Below are positions 58,573 through 64,000 of a DNA stretch of 64,000 nt, piece after piece (the first letter of the stretch is position 1; every line of letters begins with the position of its first letter). Origin of the DNA: Puniceibacterium confluentis (GTDB lineage: Bacteria > Pseudomonadota > Alphaproteobacteria > Rhodobacterales > Rhodobacteraceae); assembly GCF_007923445.1 (NCBI RefSeq), contig NZ_VOJI01000004.1, forward strand, positions 186,001-250,000, written 5' to 3'. The notes below the pieces were generated by a model. It ran no database searches. It saw only the letters and a list, made by a program, of their open reading frames with translations, and had not been told where the DNA came from. Both the position numbers and the translations under genes were made by a program.

Positions 58573-60105
58573 ATGACCCTGCCCGCGCTTACATTTTCCG
58601 ACGATCAGGCCGAAGCCTTTGACCGCGTGGCCGACATGCTGCGCGCCGCCGGAATCGATCTGAACGATGGCATGGTCCTGCCCGCGAAAGAGGGCAAGGC
58701 CCAGGTGATGGCGCTGATCGGCAAGGCCGGGTCGGGCAAAACGCTGTTGCTGGCGGAACTCTACAAGGCCCTGGAAGGCATGGGGGTCGAGGTCGTCTCG
58801 GGCGATTTCGAAAGCCGAAAGCGCCGTGAAAAGCGCACGCTGGCGATTCTGGCCCCCACCAACAAGGCCGCGAGCGTGCTGCGCATGCGCGGCGTGCCGG
58901 CCACGACGATCCACCGCATCCTCTATACCCCGGTTTACGATCCGGAATACGAACGCATCGCCGAATGGTTGACCGGACAGGGCGACAAACCCGAAATCGA
59001 GGCGCTGACCGAAGAGGCGCTGGACCGGGCCTTCAAATCCTACCAGGGCCACAAGTCGGTGCCTGCCGCCCTCGCCTCGGCAGGACTGCGGGGGTCGGAT
59101 TTCATCACCGGCTGGAAACGGCGCGAAGAACCGCTCGACATCGGCTTTGTCGACGAGGCGTCGATGCTGGACGAACGCCAGTTCGACGATCTGCAAGAAA
59201 TTTTCCCCAATTTGCTGCTGTTTGGCGATCCGGCGCAGCTGGCCCCGGTCAACGCGCCCGGCGGCATGGTGTTCGACAGCATGAAGCCGGCGCAGAAGAT
59301 GGAACTGCACCGCATCCACCGCCAGGAGGCGGACAATCCGATCCTGGACCTTGCCCATGCGCTGGCGGATCCGCAGCTCGAGTTTTCCGATTTCGAGCGC
59401 ATGGTCGAGGACAAGTCCAAGCGTGATGACCGCGTCGTGTGGGGCCAGCGGGTCGAGGTTGACCTGATGGCGCGCTCGCCGGTGCTGGTCTGGCGCAACA
59501 ACACGCGGATCCGCCTGATCCATGCCTTTCGCGCGGTGCATGGCGCTCCCGATACCGAACTGCTGGAGGGCGAGCCGCTGATCTGCGACGGGCTGGAACT
59601 GCCGCTCAAGCATCGCAAGAAACGGCTGGATCTCGAGGCGCGCGGCCTGATCAAGGGCGCGCAGGTGATCTATCTCGGACCGGGGCGCAAGCCGGGGTTT
59701 TCCAAGCTGCACGTGATGGGGGCCGAGGATCCGCAGGTCTCTGCCGCCTCGATCGTGAAGATCGAAAAGCCGGACGAGGAAGAGCCCTTCATCCCCTTCG
59801 CCGCCCGCATGGGGGCGACCTTTCTGCACGGCGCAGCGGTCACGATCCACAAGGCGCAGGGCAGCCAGTGGGACACGGTGCAGGTCTTTGCGCCGGATCT
59901 GTTTGTTGCCGCCCGGATGGGCCGGGTCGAGGCCGGGCAACCGCTGTGGAAACGTCTGGCCTATGTGGCGATCACCCGGGCGCAAGAGCGGCTGATCTGG
60001 GTGGTGCGCAACCGGCTGTCCAAACCGACGGGGCCACTGACGGTCGCCGATCTCAGGGAGTCGGCGGCGCCGCAACTGACGCTCGAGGCGGAGGAATTCG
60101 GTTGA
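58573..60105 (+). CDS. RecD-like ATP-dependent DNA helicase
   Basis: 510 aa. Superfamily 1B helicase: motif I GKAGSGKT near residue 53, motif Ia/early TNKAASVLRMRG, motif II FVDEASML near 195, motif III GDPAQLAPV near 219, motif V region AVTIHKAQGSQWDTV near 420, motif VI YVAITRAQERLIWV near 459. It lacks a nuclease domain, so is not a complete RecBCD component; a single-strand-annealing or recombination-associated 5'-3' helicase is likely. Lies 38 bp after luxI; overlaps the SDR start. Confidence 0.85.
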   Translation: MTLPALTFSDDQAEAFDRVADMLRAAGIDLNDGMVLPAKEGKAQVMALIGKAGSGKTLLLAELYKALEGMGVEVVSGDFESRKRREKRTLAILAPTNKAASVLRMRGVPATTIHRILYTPVYDPEYERIAEWLTGQGDKPEIEALTEEALDRAFKSYQGHKSVPAALASAGLRGSDFITGWKRREEPLDIGFVDEASMLDERQFDDLQEIFPNLLLFGDPAQLAPVNAPGGMVFDSMKPAQKMELHRIHRQEADNPILDLAHALADPQLEFSDFERMVEDKSKRDDRVVWGQRVEVDLMARSPVLVWRNNTRIRLIHAFRAVHGAPDTELLEGEPLICDGLELPLKHRKKRLDLEARGLIKGAQVIYLGPGRKPGFSKLHVMGAEDPQVSAASIVKIEKPDEEEPFIPFAARMGATFLHGAAVTIHKAQGSQWDTVQVFAPDLFVAARMGRVEAGQPLWKRLAYVAITRAQERLIWVVRNRLSKPTGPLTVADLRESAAPQLTLEAEEFG

Positions 60106-60830
60106 AGACAATCCTCGTCACCGGCGCAAGCTCGGGCATCGGCCGCGCCGTGGCCGAGACATTCCTGGATCTTGGCTGGCAAGTGGGCCTGCTGGCGCGC
60201 CGTGACGGGGCACTGGCCGCGGTGGCGCAGGGGCGCGACAACGCGCATGTGCTGGTGGCGGATGTCGGAGAGGCCGATCAGGTGCGCACCGCCTTTGACC
60301 TGTTTCAGGCCCGTGCCGGACGGATCGACGTGCTGTTCAACAATGCCGGAATGTTCGGCCCCTCCGGACCCATCGACGAGGTGCCGGTGGCGCAATGGGA
60401 GCAGGTCGTGCGTGTCAACCTGCACGGCATGTTCCTGTGCGCCCGCGAAGCCTTTGGCCGGATGCGGGAACAACGGCCGCAGGGCGGGCGGATCATCAAC
60501 AACGGGTCGATCTCGGCGCATGTGCCGCGCGAAGGCTCGGTCTGCTATACGGTGACAAAACATGCGATCACCGGGCTGACCCGGTCGCTGAGCCTGGACG
60601 GGCGTCCCTTTGACATCGCCTGCGGTCAGATCGACATCGGCAACGCCAGGACCGAACTTCTGGACGGTCTGGTGCAACGCGCCATCGCTGCGGGCCAGCC
60701 CGAACCTGCAACCATGGACGTGGGCGAGGCGGCGGCATCGGTGCGGCTGATGGCCGAGATGCCGCTGAACGCCAACGTGCAGTTCATGACGGTGATGGCG
60801 ACCAAGATGCCCTATATCGGGCGCGGGTAG
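60102..60830 (+). CDS. Short-chain dehydrogenase/reductase (SDR)
   Basis: 242 aa from TTG 60102, which overlaps the helicase stop and has GGAGGAATT upstream (gives MKTILVTGASSGIG). Cofactor motif TGASSGIG at residues 6-13, NNAG near 79, Ser in NNGSISAHV, catalytic YTVTK. Classical SDR; substrate unknown. Start at TTG is supported by the overlap and the ribosome site. Confidence 0.88.
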   Translation: MKTILVTGASSGIGRAVAETFLDLGWQVGLLARRDGALAAVAQGRDNAHVLVADVGEADQVRTAFDLFQARAGRIDVLFNNAGMFGPSGPIDEVPVAQWEQVVRVNLHGMFLCAREAFGRMREQRPQGGRIINNGSISAHVPREGSVCYTVTKHAITGLTRSLSLDGRPFDIACGQIDIGNARTELLDGLVQRAIAAGQPEPATMDVGEAAASVRLMAEMPLNANVQFMTVMATKMPYIGRG

Positions 60831-60855
60831 GGCGCAGCAATCCGGGCGCCCTTTC
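60830..60855 (+). terminator. Possible terminator after the SDR gene
   Basis: GGGCGC and GCGCCC form a 6-bp stem around a 10-base loop, followed by CTTTC, at the last base of the SDR stop. Short stem and weak T-run. Confidence 0.4.
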
Positions 60856-60875
60856 AGAACAGCCGCGAAAAATGC

Positions 60876-61895
60876 CTAAAGTGCGACGATCTGCTTGCCG
60901 GTATTGCCGCCCTGCAGCATCGCGATAAACGCCGCCGGCGCGGTCTCGAGACCCTGCGCGGTGTCCTCCAGGTAGGCGATCTCGCCGCTGGCGACCTTGG
61001 GCGTCACCTCGGCCAGAAATTCCGGCAGTCGGTCCCAGTGGTCGAAGATGATGAAGCCGTTGACCGACAGCCGCTTGACCAGCACCGACCGCCAGAGGCC
61101 GGGCAGGCGGTCGCTGCCATCGCCGTCCATCCCGGCATACCAGGAAATCATGCCACAGACCGGGATCCGTCCACCGACGTTCATCAGCGGCATCACCGCC
61201 TCCAGCAGCTTGCCGCCGACGTTTTCCCAGTAGATGTCGACTCCGTCAGGTGCGGCCTGCGCCAGTGCCTGCCGCAGAGACGCGGCGTCCCTGTGGGCGC
61301 GGTGATCGACGGCGGCGTCAAAACCATAGGTCTCGACCGCCAGACGGCACTTTTCGGCGCCACCCGCGACCGCCACGGTGCGCATCCCGGCGGCCTTGGC
61401 CAGCTGCCCGACCATCGAGCCCACTGGCCCCGTCGCTGCCCCGATCACCAGCGTCTGGCCAGCCTTGGGCCGACCGTATTCCTTCAGGCCGACCCAGCCG
61501 GTCAGGCCGGGCATGCCCAGCACCCCCAGCGCGGTAGAGGCGGGCAGCCTGTCGTCAAGCTTGCGCAGACCGGCGCTGGGCAGCAGCGCATGGCTGGCCC
61601 AGCCGGTCATGCCGGTTACAAGCTCTCCTGCCGAGACTCCGTCGGCCCGAGACTTCAGAACCCGTCCAACCCCCTGTCCGGTCATCGTGCCGCCAATTTC
61701 CACCGAGGGCGCGTAACTTTTCACATCGTCCATCCGGCCGCGCATGTAGGGATCCAGCGACAGATGTGTCACCGCCACCAGGACCTCACCTTCTCCCACC
61801 TCGGGCAGCGCATCGGTCTCGACGGAAAAGTCCTCGGGAACCGGCAGGCCATGGGGGCGGCGGGCCAGGGCAATACGGGTCAGGGTATCGGGCAT
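60876..61895 (-). CDS. NADP-dependent oxidoreductase (MDR, leukotriene B4 dehydrogenase-like)
   Basis: 339 aa from ATG 61895 (AGGAATT upstream). Zinc-free MDR protein: SLDPYMRGRM near residue 53 is diagnostic for the prostaglandin reductase/curcumin reductase group, cofactor loop GAATGPVGSMVGQLAK near 155, and YWENVGGK near 230. Reduces alpha,beta-unsaturated ketones or quinones with NADPH. Divergent from the acyl-CoA ligase. Confidence 0.88.
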   Translation of the reverse strand: MPDTLTRIALARRPHGLPVPEDFSVETDALPEVGEGEVLVAVTHLSLDPYMRGRMDDVKSYAPSVEIGGTMTGQGVGRVLKSRADGVSAGELVTGMTGWASHALLPSAGLRKLDDRLPASTALGVLGMPGLTGWVGLKEYGRPKAGQTLVIGAATGPVGSMVGQLAKAAGMRTVAVAGGAEKCRLAVETYGFDAAVDHRAHRDAASLRQALAQAAPDGVDIYWENVGGKLLEAVMPLMNVGGRIPVCGMISWYAGMDGDGSDRLPGLWRSVLVKRLSVNGFIIFDHWDRLPEFLAEVTPKVASGEIAYLEDTAQGLETAPAAFIAMLQGGNTGKQIVAL

Positions 61896-62002
61896 CGCGA
61901 ATTCCTTCTGTCGGCACGTCACCCTAAGATCGCACTTGCGTCATGGGCACTTGGTTGCACACTGTGGGCCCAGACTTAGGGCAGACGGCAAGGGAGGGCC
62001 AG

Positions 62003-63634
62003 ATGTTCGGCATGATGATGAACCAGCCGCTTTCGATCATCGAGATCTTGCGGTACGCTTCTGACGCCCATCCCGGCGCGGGACTTGTTTCGGTGCGCAC
62101 CGAGGGCGACCTGCATCGCGAAACCTATGCCGAGGCCTACGCGCGGGCCGCGCAGCTGGCACATGGATTGCGCAAACTGGGGATCGGGCCGGGCGACCGG
62201 GTCGCGACGCTGGCCTGGAACGGCTATCGGCATTTCGAGATTTATTATGGTGTCTCGGGCATGGGGGCGGTCTGTCACACCATCAACCCGCGCCTGTCGG
62301 CGGAACAGATGCTGTATATCATCGGTCATGCCGAAGACAGACTGCTCTGCGTCGACCTGACCTTTGTGCCGCTGATCGAGGCGCTGGCCGACTCCCTGCC
62401 CGAGGGGCTGAAGCTGGCGGTGCTGACCGACCGTGCGCACATGCCTGACAGCCCGCTTGACCTGCTGTGCTACGAAGAGCTTCTGGACGGTGAGCCGACG
62501 ACATTCGACTGGCCCATTCTGGACGAGCAGAGTGCGGCGGCGCTGTGTTACACCTCGGGCACGACCGGAAACCCCAAAGGCGCGCTTTATTCCCACCGCT
62601 CGACCGTGCTGCATGCGCTCAGTGTCGCCGTCACCATCAGCAAGAGCCTGTACGAGGGCGCCAGGATATTGCCGGTGGTGCCGCTGTTTCATGTCAACGC
62701 CTGGGGACTGCCCTATGCCGCGCCGATCACCGGGGCGTCGCTGATCATGCCGGGACCAAAGCTGGATGGCGCGTCGCTGTTCGATCTGATGGAAGCCGAA
62801 GGCGTGACCTCGGCCTGGGGGGTGCCGACGGTCTGGATGGGACTGCGGAGCGAAATTGACGCGCGTGGACGCAATCCTTCAGGCTTCGAACAGGTGGTCG
62901 TCGGCGGCTCTGCGGCCCCGCGCAGCATGATCGAAGGCTTCGAGAAATCCGGCGTCGATGTCTGCCATGCCTGGGGCATGACCGAAATGTCGCCGGTCGG
63001 CACCCACGGTCAACTGTCGGCGCCGATGAAAGAGCTGCCCTGGGACGAACAGATGCGGTTGAAATCCCTGCAGGGCCGCCGCCTTTTCGGGGTCGAGATG
63101 AAGATCGTCGACGAGCAGGGACAGAACTTGCCGCATGACGGCACGGCGGTGGGTGAATTGTTCGTGCGCGGCAACACCGTGGTCTCGGGATATTTCAACA
63201 ATTCCGAGGCCACAGCGAACGCGCTGGATTCCGAGGGCTGGTTCGGCACCGGCGACGTGGCGACGATCAGCGCCAACGGCTTTCTCAGCATTCAGGACCG
63301 GTCCAAGGATCTGATAAAGTCGGGGGGCGAGTGGATCAGTTCGATCGACCTCGAGAACATTGTCATGTCCTGTCCCAAGGTGGCCAGTTGCGCGGTAATC
63401 GCCGTTGCGCACCCGAAATGGGACGAACGTCCGCTGCTGGTTGTCGTGCCCAAGGGCGAGGACCGTCCCACATTGGAAGAGCTGCACGAGCTGCTGCTGC
63501 ACTCGGTTGCAAAATGGCAGCTGCCGGATGCGATGGAGTTTGTCGAGGAATTGCCGCTGACCGCGACGGGAAAGGTGTCGAAGCTTCGCCTGCGGCAGCG
63601 GTTCGAGGGTTACCGGATGCCAGATGCTGGTTGA
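62003..63634 (+). CDS. Fatty/medium-chain acyl-CoA ligase (AMP-forming)
   Basis: 543 aa from ATG 62003 (AAGGGAGGG upstream). ANL superfamily: P-loop YTSGTTGNPKGALYSH near residue 184, VPLFHVNAWGLPY, WGMTEMSPVG (adenine motif) near 324, the hinge TGDVATISANGFLSIQDRSKD (key: DRSKDLIKSGGEWIS near 440) and catalytic Lys in TATGKVSKLRLR. AlkK-like. The group also contains methylmercaptopropionyl-CoA ligase DmdB; the substrate cannot be read from this. Overlaps the MaoC-type gene by 11 bp. Confidence 0.9.
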   Translation: MFGMMMNQPLSIIEILRYASDAHPGAGLVSVRTEGDLHRETYAEAYARAAQLAHGLRKLGIGPGDRVATLAWNGYRHFEIYYGVSGMGAVCHTINPRLSAEQMLYIIGHAEDRLLCVDLTFVPLIEALADSLPEGLKLAVLTDRAHMPDSPLDLLCYEELLDGEPTTFDWPILDEQSAAALCYTSGTTGNPKGALYSHRSTVLHALSVAVTISKSLYEGARILPVVPLFHVNAWGLPYAAPITGASLIMPGPKLDGASLFDLMEAEGVTSAWGVPTVWMGLRSEIDARGRNPSGFEQVVVGGSAAPRSMIEGFEKSGVDVCHAWGMTEMSPVGTHGQLSAPMKELPWDEQMRLKSLQGRRLFGVEMKIVDEQGQNLPHDGTAVGELFVRGNTVVSGYFNNSEATANALDSEGWFGTGDVATISANGFLSIQDRSKDLIKSGGEWISSIDLENIVMSCPKVASCAVIAVAHPKWDERPLLVVVPKGEDRPTLEELHELLLHSVAKWQLPDAMEFVEELPLTATGKVSKLRLRQRFEGYRMPDAG

Positions 63635-64000
63635 CGCGCTGCGCTCGTTCGCGCCCGCTGCGACGCGCTGGTACACGCTGGATGCCGGGCGGATCAAGAC
63701 CTTTGCCGAGGTGACCGAGGACCGGCAATTCATCCACCTCGATGAGGCGCGCGCCGCTGAAACGGCGTTCGGCGGCACCATCGCACATGGCTTCCTGACG
63801 CTTTCGATGCTCTCGGCGATGTCCTACGAGGTGCTGGCGGATCTGCCGGGGGTCAAGGCCAGCGTCAACTATGGCTTTGACCGCATCCGCTTTGTCTCGC
63901 CTGTGCGCACCGGGGCACGGGTGCGGGGCCGGTTCGCTCTGGCCTCGCTCGAAGAGGGGCCGGGGCGGGTGACGGTCCACTGGGATGTGTCCATCGAAAT
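63624..64000 (+). CDS. MaoC-family hydratase (3' end beyond the window)
   Basis: Frame from ATG 63624 continues past the right edge; ~125 aa visible. Hot-dog fold with TFAEVTEDRQFIHLDEARAA (key: EDRQFIHLD), catalytic Asp/His pattern, GGTIAHGFLTLSML and a later YGFDRIRFVSPVRTGARVR. Single-domain MaoC hydratase that should act on enoyl-CoA. Overlaps the end of the ligase gene by 11 bp, so the two work on related acyl-CoA substrates. Only the first part is seen. Confidence 0.85.
   Translation, partial: MLVDALRSFAPAATRWYTLDAGRIKTFAEVTEDRQFIHLDEARAAETAFGGTIAHGFLTLSMLSAMSYEVLADLPGVKASVNYGFDRIRFVSPVRTGARVRGRFALASLEEGPGRVTVHWDVSIE

Noticed and set aside
62003-63634. The acyl-CoA ligase as dmdB of DMSP demethylation
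   Set aside because: Sequence type allows it but no dmdA, dmdC or dmdD is nearby; assignment by motif alone is not safe.

Overview
The window looks like chromosomal DNA of a GC-rich alphaproteobacterium of the Rhodobacteraceae (Roseobacter/Rhodobacter group). The grounds are an F1-only ATP synthase operon (atpHAGDC, with no F0 genes beside it), a complete set of 2-oxoacid/TCA genes interleaved with ethylmalonyl-CoA pathway genes (ccr, ecm, mch, mcl2), a LuxR/LuxI pair, and an H-NS/HvrA-type protein. From memory, not checked here, the order lpd-sucB-sucA-sucD-sucC-mdh-mcl2-(NnrU)-(DUF1737)-mch-sdhCDA-sdhB-ecm-ccr matches the Rhodobacter sphaeroides RSP_0960-0979 neighbourhood. I see no rRNA, tRNA, CRISPR array, prophage or intact insertion sequence. 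Genes are densely packed, with many ATGA or TGATG stop/start overlaps.

Layout. 1-2.7 kb: a MotA/ExbB-like channel protein (cut by the window edge) and an OmpA-domain partner. 2.8-7.8 kb: M23 peptidase and clpA, then gloB and a methyltransferase. 8.1-13.1 kb: atpHAGDC, ended by a strong terminator. 13.2-17.9 kb: H-type lectin protein, MscS channel, prs, a DsbA-fold isomerase and an alpha/beta hydrolase. 17.9-21.5 kb: minus-strand operon pyrB - small membrane protein - catalytically dead pyrC-like gene - plsY. 21.5-26.1 kb: zinc-ribbon protein, ftsE-ftsX-plsC, a stretch with no recognisable gene, and a secreted/membrane hypothetical.

26.2-36.7 kb: minus-strand operon sucC - small TM protein - sucD - sulfotransferase - sucA - odhB - (unexplained gap) - two small genes - lpdA. 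37-39.1 kb: glycosyltransferase and mdh. 39.2-43.3 kb: TauE/SafE transporter, a periplasmic hypothetical, then mcl2-NnrU-DUF1737-mch. 43.7-48.6 kb: sdhC-sdhD-sdhA, four small or accessory genes including an FkbM methyltransferase, then sdhB. 48.9-56.7 kb: DUF1989 protein, deoD, H-NS-like protein, ecm, a lipoprotein, a PlsB-like acyltransferase and ccr. 56.9-64 kb: quorum-sensing block (68-aa protein, luxR, luxI), RecD-like helicase, SDR, quinone-type oxidoreductase, acyl-CoA ligase and a MaoC hydratase cut by the window edge.

How it works together. Acetyl-CoA assimilation through ccr (crotonyl-CoA carboxylation), ecm and mch, with mcl2 releasing malate, feeds the TCA enzymes encoded in the same stretch (sucABCD, lpd, sdh, mdh). 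Both the sucC and sdhC promoter regions carry two TGTGATCACA-type palindromes about 20 bp apart, which suggests one regulator controls both. The less expected features are accessory genes embedded in these core operons (sulfotransferase, small membrane proteins, FkbM methyltransferase), a pseudo-dihydroorotase encoded with PyrB, and a 12-bp tandem repeat that shares the TGATCACA core. I did not find an obviously new multi-gene defence or biosynthetic system. The best candidates for something undescribed are regulatory sites and small coupled proteins.
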